Shown: piece by piece, positions 46,042 through 57,353 of the stretch | How the letters are laid out: the number at the start of each line of letters is the position of its first letter | Position numbering within the stretch: the first letter of the stretch is position 1 | From: Omphalotus guepiniiformis | Lineage: Eukaryota; Basidiomycota; Agaricomycetes; Agaricales; Omphalotaceae | Direction: 5' to 3' | Assembly (NCBI GenBank): GCA_028554645.1 | Contig: JAQOOI010000016.1 | Location: 868,001-932,000 of the forward strand | DNA: 64,000 bases | Position numbers and translations under genes: made by a program | Notes under the pieces: model-generated | Seen by the model: only the letters and a program-made list of their open reading frames with translations | Told to the model about the DNA's origin: nothing | Database searches by the model: none

Positions 46042-47386
46042 TTTTGAACGTTATACATGTCTTCGACGGACGTCGTACTAGCAGTAGTTGACTGCGAGAA
46101 AGTAACAGGATAAATCTCTGTATGCTACTTCAACCTTCAACCTTCACGTTTATATACGAGGAGAAGCTGTCAAGTTTCAGATGGTGAGCGTATCGAGAAC
46201 GTGTTAACAAGAAATAAGTCTAGTTTGGTGCCATTCGCATTCGCGCTTCTTGAACTTCTAGGTTTCCTAGCAGACACAGTAGGCTTGTATCGGATGACCT
46301 GGACATGTCCGAGTCATCGCCGGAGTAACACCCCAAATAGCGCCTTGAGAACCAACCCTTGAAGCTATAGCTTAAGCCCTCTTCAATCAGACGAATGATA
46401 CGTTGTAAGGTTTCTTCTGTTCCGTGCTCGTCCAGGTCCAACGACATCTTGTACGCTTTCAGACTGCTCTGAGAGCTCCAACTTCTTCATGGGTCTGTCT
46501 ATTCGCCTTAGTGCTTCTTGTGTGATAAATGTATATCGACTTACTGTGTTCAGAGACCCGTCAGAGACAGACGCCGTTTTGAAGTCACAAGATGCCTCAG
46601 AGGATTCTAGTTGATTATCCGGGGCGAACAAAAACGTGAATGGTGTGTACAGCAGCATCAAGGAAAATTCGAGATCCTCATTGATGTTAACGCTGAGCAA
46701 ATATCGATGAATTCGACTGAGACGACTGAGACGAAAGGATCCAGAAACCTGCTAGCGGGAGCTAGAGTCCACCCAAGAAGCCAGAACATTTCTAATAGTT
46801 TCGACCCATGAGTATCCTGCGTTATTCAGGATAAGTACATACTTAGCTTGTAATCAGATGCAATCTCGGCGGTACTAGGTAAGAGCAACATGGTGGTAAA
46901 ACTCTTGTTTTATGGAAATTTGACTAGAAATTGAAACATCGTCAGCGTAGAGCATCATTGTTATGAGGGTTTATCCGTGCTTGGAGGAGTATCAGACGAA
47001 GCCATCGCCTGTTGAGCGGGTATCGGCGAGGAGATCAGAAGGGCATCTCACTCACAGGGCTTCGCAGCGAGTGAAAGTTGGACAAAAAGAAAGGACGTAG
47101 TCCGAAATACTCCAACATCGTCCGCGAGTTCTTCTATTCTTCTGCAGCGTTTCAAGACCGGTTTTCGAAAGTGAGTTGCGTGTAGCAGTATCGGACGTAG
47201 CCATTGCCCGCAAACCTTCTAGGCGCTTCAAGACCGGGTTTCCAAAGTGAGTTTTACGAACAGGTCATCTCACGACGCACGTTGTGAAAATGAAAATTGC
47301 GCATGCGTAAGAACATGTTCAGTGTGAAGTACAGTAATATTCGCGAGGTCTTCCTACTGCAAAAGAGCACACGCCACTGTCCCGTC
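46042..47386. other. Upstream flank of copy A, duplicated in the upstream flank of copy B
   Basis: About 1.3 kb. Its sequence between 46190 and 46830 is similar to 48250-48850 (for example a shared aggtccaacgac segment and a repeated ggacatgtc), so it belongs to the duplicated unit. Short open frames (46220-46447, 46383-46700) are not recognised and are not preserved in the sister flank, so I do not call them genes. Confidence 0.45.
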
Positions 47387-48104
47387 TCAGTTTGGAAGGC
47401 CAGCAATCTGCCAGGTAGTCCCATCAAAAACGACCTCGCTGATGGTCTGTGGGGATCCTGCACTGACAAACCCAACTCTGACCATGCGGGAAGTCTCAGA
47501 GCTCCCCATCGCATACAAAACCTGGCTTCCTTCAACTCCAACAAATCCCTGGGTAGTGATACAATCCGAACATGTAGGTCCTCCTCTTAGGCTTACAAGG
47601 GAGGCTTGCCAAATGTACTCGCTCAGTACATTATCCGGGGAGAAGAAGTAGATGCGAATCTAGACTAGAAGATAAGCATTTCTCGTCAGAATAATTTGTC
47701 TCTTCCTTACATCTCCAAAACCAGACGTTGTCAAATCCACGGCGGCAATTGGTGTACCCATCGCCGTCTCATTAGCGGGTGCAATCACACCGTTCAAAGC
47801 AAAGGCACCACAGCTCGTGCCAGTACCGGTGTGACCGGTGGTATAAGGGCCACTGACGCAGGTCTGGATGATGTCGCCAACAGTATTTTGAGAGAACAGA
47901 CGCGTTTCTCCGGTATTCTGGGCAGACTGCACTGCAGCAACATTGCTTCTGGCGGTGAAGGGGACGACAATGTCAGCCGAGTCAGAGCTAGCGACTACCC
48001 CGGTAATAGAGAGCAAAGGAGCAATGAGCTGGTAAGGCGAAATCAGAAATTTAGTGTCGGCGAGACAATTTTACGACGTACAAAGGCAAGTTTGAACATC
48101 TGCA
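47387..48104 (-). CDS. Secreted lectin-like two-blade protein, copy B
   Basis: Exons 48104-48081, 48028-47711 and 47659-47387; 204 residues. It is the closest relative of copy A: exon 1 and exon 2 lengths are identical (24 and 318 bases) and start codons lie 2063 bases apart. Signal peptide MQMFKLAFLIAPLLSITGVV; blade 1 TRLFSQNTVGDIIQTCVSGP; blade 2 IRIYFFSPDNVLSEYIWQ; carboxy end TWQIAGLPN, as in copies C-F, whereas copy A ends VASLPI. The frame is open and all sites are canonical, so it is probably functional. It differs from A in the loop after the first blade (ETAMGTPIAAVD for QTRLGTPIAAVD). Confidence 0.75.
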
Positions 48105-49120
48105 TGTTGAACGGTAGTGCGAGAGAAATTTTTTGTTGGTGATAAGTATCCTGGCTCTTCTAGATCTTATGTCTTTTACACAGAGTTCTAAACAGTCATA
48201 GAATTCGTTGTCCAGCTGAAAGGACCATTGGCGCTCGAGAACTCCTTCTAAGTGAATTGTCAGACACATTTGGTCAAAAAGATGTGCTACTCGTTACCTG
48301 GTTTGAGATTCGTCCAGCGACTTTGGAATACCATGACTTGGACATGTCATGGCCGAAGCAACGTTCCAATGATATGAAAGAGATTGGCGCCACCGACTTC
48401 TAAGTTCTATTGAGCCTTCTTCAATCTGTCCAATGACATGTCGTCAAGTTTCTTCGTCCAGGTCCAACGACGTCTTGCACGGTCTGACAAAGCTCCAAGG
48501 GTGTGCGAAACAAATCGACCATAGAGAGACGCCAACACACGTTTTGATGTCAAGATGTCTGTCTTCAGAAGGTTCTTGATTGTCCAAGGCGGAAAACATA
48601 CGTGACAAGGAACATTCAAGATGTTCAACGAGGTTATAGCTGATCAAATATCGAGGAAGACGACCGAGAAAGACGACCGAGACCAAAGGAACTGAGTAAG
48701 GGAAAATCTGTATGGGCAGAAAGCTGCGAAGCTTCCTTCACCCAATACGCCAATACGCCGGAACGCTTCTATTGGTTTCGACCCGTTTTCATGATCATCT
48801 GCCTTGTTCAATGAGGATAGCTTGTAATTTGAATGCAGTCTCGATGCAGCTGCACCTTTGCCAATGGTGTTACAACGTAGCGTAGTGTCATCGGAGGTCG
48901 GACAAGTTGTTGGTAAAGATCTAGCTGTCGTGAGAAAAAGTCTCGACTCATTTTTCGCCGTTATGGGATGCGAAGCAAGACTCTTTCACGAACAGCAAAG
49001 TAATACGAGAGATTTATTTAATTGACTGGATGTACGTATCGGCTTTCGAGCCCTCTCGCTTTGCTAAACACTTTCGGCCTGCGTACTAGGATGTCAACTA
49101 TATAGCCAGAGGCCGCGTAC
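48105..49120. other. Upstream flank of copy B
   Basis: About 1 kb, homologous to the flank of copy A over much of its length. It should contain the promoter of copy B and, at its far end, the 3' region of copy C. No open frame is convincing. Confidence 0.45.
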
Positions 49121-49858
49121 TCAATTCGGAAGTCCAGCAGTCTGCCAGTGGCCAGTATCGCTATCTAGGACAGCCTCAGTCACCGTCTGAGGAGCACCCG
49201 CACTGATGAAGCCGACCCTGAGCGCATGGGTAGCAATAGTAGTTCCCATCGCATACAATGCTTCACTTCCTTCAGCAGACACGAAGCCTTCGTTTGTGAT
49301 ACATTGGGTGCAAGAAGGTCCACTAATCCAATCGAAATCGTTTTGCCTGAGGTACTCACTAACGACGTGGTCTGGAGACAAGAAGAACAGGTGTATCTGT
49401 AATTTAACAGGAAATGACACACCTCGTAAACTCAAGGATTTGAGTATTCACTCACTGGACCACCGTCGGTTTCCTCTAGGCCAGTTACAGCGAGCGGGGT
49501 CCCGTATAACGCTTCATTAGCTGGAACGACGACAAAGTTCACAGCATTCGCACCGCATGTCGAGGCGCTGGTGGAGCCAGTAGTGAACGGACCACGAACA
49601 CAAGTCTGCACGATGTCTCCGTTCGCATTTTGCGAATAGAATCGGGAACCGCTCTCGCCTGAGTTTTCGATGAAAGCGATGTCGCCTATGGTGCTGAAAG
49701 GCAACGCGTTGGCCGCAGTGGGAGCGGCAGTTGCTTTGCCAGCTTCATTGAACAAAAGAGGCGCAAGAAGCTATGTAGAAGTCTGACATGAATAAAGGTG
49801 ATGCAATTGCAGTTGAACAACGTACGAGGGCAAACTTGGTGAATGTAACGGTAAGCAT
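49121..49858 (-). CDS. Secreted lectin-like two-blade protein, copy C
   Basis: Exons 49858-49826, 49770-49456 and 49396-49121; 207 residues. It belongs to the second subgroup with D, E and F, whose exon 1 is 33 bases. Signal peptide MLTVTFTKFALLLAPLLFN; blade 1 SRFYSQNANGDIVQTCVRGP with TCGANAVNF; blade 2 IHLFFLSPDHVVSEYLRQ with SCTQCITNEGF and SEALYAMGTT; end TGHWQTAGLPN. Introns are GT-AG. A glycine-poor linker (GLEETDGGP) joins the two blades at the intron. Confidence 0.75.
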
Positions 49859-50479
49859 TCTGAATTCTTCAAGCGAGTAAAGTGAGCAAGGCAACTGAGG
49901 TACGTCTGCTGCAATATTCTTTCATCCACACGTATGGGCTCCCTTCATGTTCTTAGCCCGTTTATGGGTTCCTTGGCCATGAGTGAGGAATTCAAAAGAG
50001 CACCACCGACTGGCACGGTCTGTTGGGTTCTGTATCCTGTCAGTAAAGACATGGAAGGTACTGGCCATCATCAGAAGCAAACATGATTGTCTGGCCATCG
50101 AAGTCTCTATGTTTTGTCTGTGCGCTTGAAGTCTGAGCTTCGAAAAGATTTCAAGTTCACTAAAGCTCATCCACTGTGCCGGGAGTCAAGATTAGTTGTT
50201 GTACTTATAGACGGTCAGCTTGAATTGAAGATGTGGAACTTCTAGGGTCGAGCGAGTGAAAGTTCCTAAATAGATATATTCATCATTAGAACTATAATAT
50301 CATCCGAAGAGTAAAGAAACATTGCTTACGGAAAGCTCATAGCTGTTCAAAGACTGCGCTGTTGGCCACGAAGTGTTCCGGCCTCTAGCTGAAGCTTGTG
50401 CAAGTCCGGATGAGGAGAGAAAGATGAGTGATACGATCTAAAAGGTAGCATTTCGAATATAAGATATGATGGTCGACTT
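49859..50479. other. Upstream flank of copy C, no supported gene
   Basis: Presumed promoter of copy C followed by unassigned sequence. Open frames of up to 82 codons on the minus strand carry no motif. Confidence 0.35.
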
Positions 50480-51040
50480 TTCCCTGCCTGGGACAGGGGG
50501 GCGTCCAGCGGAGAATTCCGAAATATCAACCCCTCGAGAGGGGTCGTGCGAATTTTTCGTAGCCGCACTCGGCATTCGAACGGCAAACCGGCTCGATTGA
50601 AAGCGACCTCTCATTCTCGTCGTACCAATCCTTTGCCTGTAAAGTACTTTCATAGAAATATAATCTATTCTTCTCTATATCTCTTAGATCCCTCTAAGTC
50701 GCGCTGAGTTACTGTGATTGATCGTCCCTTTTCACTCCTTGTTTCACTTCCTCCTCTGACCTCGCTCGATATCATCGCTGCCAGGGATCTCTCTTCTATA
50801 TCCTTCAGTTTCATCTTTGGGAACTCCTAATGCTCGTTCCTCACGCTTTTTGATGAATATATCAAGTAGCTGGCCCGGTATCAGCACCACTTCCATTTCA
50901 CTGGTGGAATGAGCATTCGAGGTGAGTAGGCGACAGCAGTGCCGACTCATGCCGCTTTGTGTGCCGCATCAAATTCGCACGACCCCTCTCGAGGGGTTGA
51001 TATTTCGGAATTCTCCGCTGGACGCCCCCTGGCCTGGGAT
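50480..51040. repeat. Inverted repeat pair, about 60-bp arms
   Basis: The left arm (about 50490-50552) and right arm (about 50976-51036) are reverse complements over roughly 60 bases with one length difference in a G run. Core words are gcgtccagcggagaattc (left) and its complement (right). They enclose about 420 bases with no clear open frame. The right arm ends some 60 bases before the ATG of the F-box gene. It may be a non-autonomous element with terminal repeats or a cruciform-forming site; no target duplication was found. Confidence 0.75.
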
Positions 51041-51094
51041 ATGTCGAGAACAGGGCCACCCTTACATTATGTAAGCCGTGAAAAAGGCACTCTC

Positions 51095-52522
51095 ATGAAA
51101 ACCCTCCCATTCGAACTAATCCAGTGCATTATATCTTTCGTTCATGACAGAAAAACCCTTCTCGAGTGCAGCCTCGTCTCACATTCCTTCCTTACTGCAA
51201 CCCGCTCCCAGATCTTCTCCGATCTCCGTCTAGAAGACGAATATCCCACCGATACCTTCCTATCTCTATGCGAGAGCCCGCTCTGTACAGTCCCTCTGGG
51301 ACGTGTGCATAAACTTGAATTGGTTGATCATGATAGCGCGGATGTAATAGAAACGGTCTTGAATTGGGAAGCTCTGGATGGGAGAACACTGAATAGCTTA
51401 ATGGGAGAAACGGTGAAGGAGTTATGGATTGCGGGGGTTCACTGGGACGTGATCCATTTAATAACGGAAAGAAAACCCTGTGATGACTGCTTTCGTGGCA
51501 TTACGATTCTCAACATGCGTTCTGTTACCTTTGGTAACGCCGAAGAAATTGGGATGGTCGTTAATTCATTCCCGATGCTTCAAGAGTTGGTTTTGATTAA
51601 CATCGAGGCTGATATCGCAGAGGTAGAGGACCACGATGGCGGTGCCCCCCCGAAGAATTTGCGTACGATTTCCGTAAATAATATGCAACGTCAACGTGAA
51701 ATTTTTGACCAGCTTGTACCATACGGCCCAACGCTGCATCGTTTTACGTGCATCCTTGGTCCCATTGCCATCGATAACGATGAGTCTGCTTTGGTCTTCC
51801 CTGCAATTAGTAGTCTGCTACGCGAAGCCAGGTCTTTGGAAAGTGTCACGTTTGGTGCGTTCATTTATGCAGATGATCATGAACCCCTAGGTGAGGTTTA
51901 TCACTCTATATAACATACACTGGCTTATACTTGTTCTCTCGAAGACGATTTCCTCACACACATCAATTTCTCCTGTAACCCCTGCCTGCGCCACCTCGAC
52001 CTGGACATACCGCCCGAGTATCTAGTGATACCTTTACTCAAACGCATTGCTTCTTCTCACAACTATTACTGGTCTTCCACTCAAACAACTCCAACCCCGA
52101 CCCTTGAATCTCTCGAAATACCCGACCTTACAACACCAACCGACTGGTCAACCTGTGACACCATCCTCCAAAAACCCTACTTCTCCTCTCTACGCGAGAT
52201 TACATTCAGGCCGCCCAAACAAGCCTTAAGCTTTCAGCCAGAGGACCTCGACCTCCCGACAACTTTAGCTACCGACGACCAGAGTGACAATGGGGAGGAC
52301 ATTGCAGGGTTCTCTTCGCTGAGAATTACGCTCGATGGGGACAAGATACCTGGTTTCCCTCGTCGAGGAACACTTCCACATGCTAGGATAGCTGAAAGAC
52401 TGGAGATGCTTAAGAAGTGCTTACCGCTATGTTATGAGCGTGGGCTGTTGAAGCCACATCTCGAGTGTCTTACTATCGGTGGGGAATACTTTTTGCGGTT
52501 TCGTGAACCGCCTAGTCCATGA
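51095..52522 (+). CDS. F-box protein
   Basis: Exons 51095-51890 and 51945-52522; 457 residues. The start MKTLPFELIQCIISFVHDRK, then LLECSLVSHSFLTATRSQIF, is an F-box (LPFELIxxII, CxLVSxxFLxxxR). The rest is a leucine-rich, irregular repeat-like region (LQELVLINIEAD, LRHLDLDIPPEYL, LREITFRPP, LECLTIGG), as in the many basidiomycete F-box proteins. It is probably a substrate adaptor of an SCF ubiquitin ligase, target unknown. The frame is open upstream of the ATG into the inverted repeat, but the F-box begins at this ATG. Confidence 0.85.
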
Positions 52523-53163
52523 GGTCAAGATGGGAAGGTTCTATATGCCCTTTTTTTCGTATTTTTCTTCCCAGTCTATCTTATTTCTTTCTTCTTTATC
52601 CTATCCTTTGTTGAGTACACAATAGGATGTGGAAGCGGTAAACATATCAAAAAAAACCGCTGCAACGATGAAAGAACACACGTGTTTTTCAAGAGACGGA
52701 TGCTATGCATAAATTGAAAGGGTTGAAAAATTATGCGTTTGAATTCGAGATGGCCCACAAGTATCCTTCCAAGTCAAGTCTGAAGACCTGTGAGTAACTA
52801 TTCCAAGAACTAGCAATCACCACCTTCACTTGTTCTTGCGATCAAATCGTAGTTCAAGATATTGACAATGCCCAGTGTCGAAAGCAAGTTTGACGAGCAA
52901 TTGGAACATTGTCAATATAAATCTTCAATTCCATCTGACAACCTAGAGTATAATCAGGAAGACATATCTGCTGCAGACAGTCATCATGTACTCAACAAGC
53001 CGACCATCTTTCACTCACTGGATGACACTAGTGACCGCGATTACCGGGACTACTTTGACTATTCGTATGTTATAGCAAAACTGCAGGGGCCGGGACATAT
53101 AAAAGAATCTTGAACATGGAGGAATGAAATAACATTGTAAAGGACTTACCTGATCATTTCAAG
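52523..53163. other. Stretch between F-box gene and lectin-like copy D
   Basis: AT-rich 3' region of the F-box gene followed by the presumed promoter of copy D. An 83-codon open frame at 52862-53113 (+) is acidic and polar with no motif; I do not trust it as a gene. Confidence 0.4.
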
Positions 53164-53930
53164 ATGCTTAACATTCAATTCACCAAGATTGCCCTCGTAC
53201 GTCCGAGTCGTTCACCTACACCTTCCTCACTCATATCTCACCCATTCCACATAGCTCCTCGCATCTCTTTTAAGCAACAAAGGGAGCACGGTGACAGCTG
53301 CACCCGATGCAGCCAACATAGTGCCATTTAGCACTATAGGCAACATCGCTGCCCTCGAAAATAGCCCGGGAGGTGGATCTCGACTGTACTCGCAGAACGC
53401 CAATGGGGACATTGTACAGACTTGTATCCATGGTCCATTCACCACTGGCTCCTCTAGTGCTTCATCGTGTGGGGCGGAAGCTGCGAATTTTATTGTCGTT
53501 CCCGCCAATGAGACAATGTACGGGACTCCAATTGCTGCAACAGGTTTGGAAGAAACCAACGGCGGTCAAGTGAGTACATCTCCACGGCTCCTTTCTTTTG
53601 ACTTCAGTTCAATACTGATCGGGAACGATGTCCTGTCCTGTTGACTTACAGATTCACTTGTTCTTCTTGTCCCCAGACCGTATTATCAATGAGTACATTC
53701 GGGGAAGCACCGATTTCATTTGGAAAAGCGGGCCTTCTTGCACTCAGTGTATTACGAACGAGGCGTTTTTGGTTGCTGAAGGAAGCGAGGCGTTGTACGC
53801 TATGGGAAGTACTAATGCTTCTCATGCGCTCAGGGTCGGATTCGTCAGTGCGGGTTCTCCGGGGACGCTGACTGAGGCTGTTTATAACAGCAACAATGGC
53901 CACTGGCAGACTGCTGGGCTTCCGAATTGA
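53164..53930 (+). CDS. Secreted lectin-like two-blade protein, copy D
   Basis: Exons 53164-53196, 53255-53569 and 53652-53930; 208 residues. It is the only intact family member on the plus strand, hence inverted relative to its relatives. Signal peptide MLNIQFTKIALLLASLLSN; blade 1 SRLYSQNANGDIVQTCIHGP with SSCGAEAANF; blade 2 IHLFFLSPDRIINEYIRG with SCTQCITNEAF; end NGHWQTAGLPN. Exon 1 is 33 bases as in C, E and F. Blade 2 is nearest to copy F (both carry INEYIRxSTDFIWKSG). Confidence 0.75.
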
Positions 53931-54760
53931 GGATGGAGTCCATAGCTATATATGATGTCTCGCTCACCTTGAAGTGTTATGTGTTTTAAAATAAAGAGGA
54001 CCGATGTTATTGCTTTCGTGTCACGGTTGAGTCAGTTAAAAAAGTTGCCCAGCCAGTATGGCACGATGCTGGTTTCAATCACGGACGACATGCCAGTTTT
54101 ACCCTTCGTAATCGGAATGACCGTTGGGGGATCCTTTGCCAAAGGAAATGGAACGATAAAAACTGGGATATGAGACGAATATGAGACCGTCAACATTCAT
54201 AAGTAAGTCAAGTATAACTCACCATCTGCTCACCATCGGCAATGTTTTTGAGAGTTGGTGAGTGTGAAGCTGAATGATATCGTGACCTGTTTCACACCTC
54301 TCACACTCTCATGGCTCAGCTCTTCAATGTAGAACAAATCAAGCTCCAAAGGATTGTGTACGATCATAGTACTCAGCAATGAGTCAACTATTGATGCACG
54401 ACGTTCGAGGCTAACCAGGTCAAAATTGAGATGCAGAAGGAACAGATTCAAGAGGCGCGGCAATCTAGGACATCTGTCGTCGAAGAAACCTGAACACATC
54501 ACCTTAATACGGCCGCTTGCTCGTATAATCGCATTCACGTCCAAGCCTCGCTTCTTGAGTCGATCTTTTTGTTTATTACTCTGCGATTCTCCACCGAAAA
54601 AAACGATGGGACATACTGGGAATGCTTCAAACAGATAAAATTTCGTGTTATATACTACAAGTAAGTTTCCCAAACTTTGCGTACGCTCAATGTATACACT
54701 GAAGAACAGTTCGATAGTTTTGATAAGCAGAATGTCCACACGTAGCCACAAGATCCATCC
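53931..54760. other. Convergent 3' region between copies D and E
   Basis: A 173-codon open frame on the minus strand (54230-54751) has hydrophobic and Leu-rich parts but no motif I know. It lies only 10 bases from the stop of copy E. I leave it unassigned. The segment 54660-54740 recurs at 56520-56585 and marks one edge of the duplicated unit. Confidence 0.4.
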
Positions 54761-55503
54761 TCAGTTCGGAAGCCCAGCAGTCTCCCAGTGGCCGGTATCG
54801 CTGTTAAAGACAGCCTCCGTCACCGTCTGAGGAGCACCCGCACTGATGAAGCCGACCCTGAACGCATGAGATGCATTAGTGCTTCCCATCGCGTACAACG
54901 CCTCGCTTCCTTCAGCTACCAAGAGTCCTTCGTTTGTGATACATTCGGTGCAAGAAGATCCGTTGTTCCAAACGAAATCGCCTTGCCAGATATACTCGCT
55001 AACGATGCGGTCTGGTGACAAGAAGAACAGATGTATCTGAAATTCAACAGGTAATGTCACGCCTCGTAAACTCAAGATTTTGGGTATTCACTCACTGGAA
55101 TCACAACGCCGTTGCTCTCTTCTTCTAGGCCAGTTACAGCGAGCGGGGTCCCGTACAACGCTTCATTAGCTGGAACAACGACAAAGTTTGTAGCATTCTT
55201 GCCACATGTCGAGGCGCTGCTGGAGCCAGTGGTAAATGGACCACGGACACAAGTTTGTACAATGTCACCATTGACGTTCTGAGAATACAGCCGGCTTCCG
55301 CCAAAGCCCGTGTCTTGGACGGCCGCTATGTTGCCTATAGTGCTGAAAGCCAATGCGTTGGCTGCGCTGGGAGCGGCCATTGCTGTGCCAGCTTCATTGA
55401 GCAAAAGAGGCGCGAGGAGCTGCGCGGGACGCTAAGATATACTGGAGTAAGATGCATTTGAACGACGTACGAGGGCAAGTTTGGTGAAAAGAATGGTAAG
55501 CAT
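54761..55503 (-). CDS. Secreted lectin-like two-blade protein, copy E
   Basis: Exons 55503-55471, 55419-55096 and 55036-54761; 210 residues. Signal peptide MLTILFTKLALLLAPLLLN; blade 1 SRLYSQNVNGDIVQTCVRGP with STCGKNATNF; blade 2 IHLFFLSPDRIVSEYIWQ with SCTECITNEGL; end TGHWETAGLPN. Exon 2 is 9 bases longer than in C and D because of a longer linker (EEESNGVVIP). It is nearly identical to copy F over exons 1 and 2; start codons are 1850 bases apart. Confidence 0.75.
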
Positions 55504-56607
55504 TTTTGAAATGCCTAGATGAGTGAGCGAGGCAAGTGAAAAGTTTGCTACGACGTTATTTCAGTGGCATGCAGAAGCGCCTTTTGTATGCCCAGGCTCC
55601 TGCACTGGTTCTTGGACTACAATTCAATCGCGAGAAGGATTGGAGCCTGAACAATTTGTCAAAAAGCTGGTCATGAGTCTTTGGGTTTGACTTGGAAGTA
55701 TTTCTCGGAAGTATTTCTCGGAAGTTTGATTATCAGCTTTTAGAAGATCTATGTTTTCAATTCAAGCTGACTATCTATTGCATTTATACGACAATCCCGG
55801 ATCTGGGGTGTGGATGAATGCGCTCTTTGATTATCCAAATCACGAACATCTTGAAGCTCACCGCCCGACCTGACATCAGGGTGTTCTGCCCTTGATTCTG
55901 ATAGCTAAAGGTTCCGGTATAGTAAGTTGCGCTTTAAGATGAAGCATCAATGCAGGTGTTAGACAAGTGTCTGCTAGGTGATGCAGGAGGTGGTTAGAGG
56001 AGATGCCGATGGCGTGAGAACCTCGCGCGAAAGGTCTTCAACTTCAAGCCAACAGGAACTGTGGCTCCAGACGATCATGTACTATCAAAGTAAGTTTCTT
56101 ATATGTTGATTATCCTTGTCTGGAAAACAATGTATCACAGACTAATCGGATGCTGGTTACAGGACACCCAGGGTAGTATCGCAGATCCAGGCTCATGTCT
56201 TAACCAACATTCTTTCATGCCTACCGTGGGCAGAGTCAAGGGCACAGAGGTCCAGGAGCAAGTAAGGGCTTTCCCAACGCACACATTCGCTGTCGGGCAC
56301 ACGCATAGGCACCCGCCTAAAGCTCGCTCGCACACAATTCACATTGAAACTTCTTGGATCAAGGCTTGTGTTCGGATATCCTGTATGCAAAAGTGTCTGT
56401 GCTTCGTGGTGCTCAATCTCCCAACTTTTGCAGACAGCGGTATTCATCGGCAACGCTCCCAACAACGGCTGATACGAATCGTTTATTATTGACTAGAAGT
56501 ATGTACGTTCATCAAGCAGGTTGGCGTACACTCAATGTACATACTAAAGAACAGATCAACAGTTTTGAGTCGAGCAGGATGCTCACATGTATTCACGGGC
56601 ACCATGT
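55504..56607. repeat. Upstream flank of copy E, first copy of a tandem segmental duplication
   Basis: The part about 55550-56010 is strongly similar to 57400-57880, and a weaker third version lies at 58640-59080. Shared words include cggatctggg and gatgaatgcgctctt. It includes the promoter of copy E. The 129-codon frame at 56103-56492 falls outside the shared part and has no motif. Confidence 0.65.
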
Positions 56608-57353
56608 TCAATTCGGAAGCCCAGCAGTGTCCCAGTGGCCGGTATTGCTGTTAAATACAGCCTCCGTCACCGTCTGAGGAGCACCCGCACTGATGAAGCC
56701 GACCCTAAGCGCATGAGAAGCATTAGTGCTTCCCATAGCGTACAACGCCTCGCTTCCTTCAGCTACCAAGAGCCCCTCGTTCGTGATACATTCGGTGCAA
56801 GAAGGCCCGCTTTTCCAAATGAAATCGGTGCTTTCCCGAATGTACTCGTTGATGATACCGTCTGGTGACAGGAAGAACAGATGTATCTGAAATTCAACAG
56901 GTAATGTCACGCCTCGTAAACTCAAGATTTTGGGTATTCACTCACTGGACTCACAACACCGTCGCTCTCATCTTCTAGGCCAGTTACAGCAAGCGGGGTT
57001 TTGTACAACACTTCATTAGCTGGAACGACGACAAAGTTTGTAGCATTCTTGCCGCATGTCGAGGCGCTGCTGGAGCCAGTGGTAAATGGACCATGGACAC
57101 AAGCTTGTACAATGTCACCATTGGCGTTCTGAGAATACAGTCGGCTTCCGCCAAAGCCTGTGTCTTCGACGGCCGCGATGTTGCCTATTGTGCTGAAAGC
57201 TATTGCGTTGGCTACGCTGGGAGCTGCCATTGCTGCGCCAGCTTCATTGAGCAAAAGAGGCGCGAGGAACTACACGGAACGCTGAGATAGACGTAAGCAA
57301 GATGTGTTTGAACGACGTACGAGGGCAAGCTTGGCGAAAAGAATGGTAAGCAT
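56608..57353 (-). CDS. Secreted lectin-like two-blade protein, copy F
   Basis: Exons 57353-57321, 57269-56946 and 56886-56608; 211 residues. Signal peptide MLTILFAKLALFLAPLLLN; blade 1 SRLYSQNANGDIVQACVHGP, where the first conserved Cys keeps its place but the preceding Thr is Ala; STCGKNATNF; blade 2 IHLFFLSPDGIINEYIRE with SCTECITNEGL; end TGHWDTAGLPN. It is a sister of copy E over the upstream exons, but its third exon is closer to copy D in the STDFIWKSG stretch, which suggests gene conversion. Confidence 0.75.

Noticed and set aside
52862..53113. 83-codon acidic plus-strand frame upstream of copy D
   Set aside because: No motif, no signal peptide, and it lies where a promoter is expected.
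54230..54751. 173-codon minus-strand open frame beside lectin-like copy E
   Set aside because: No recognised motif, lies between convergent genes and overlaps a duplicated segment edge; its sister unit does not keep the frame. Left unassigned.
45322..57353. Idea that the array is a transposon family
   Set aside because: Units have signal peptides, conserved introns and different stages of divergence, and carry no transposase or terminal repeats. Tandem gene duplication explains them better.
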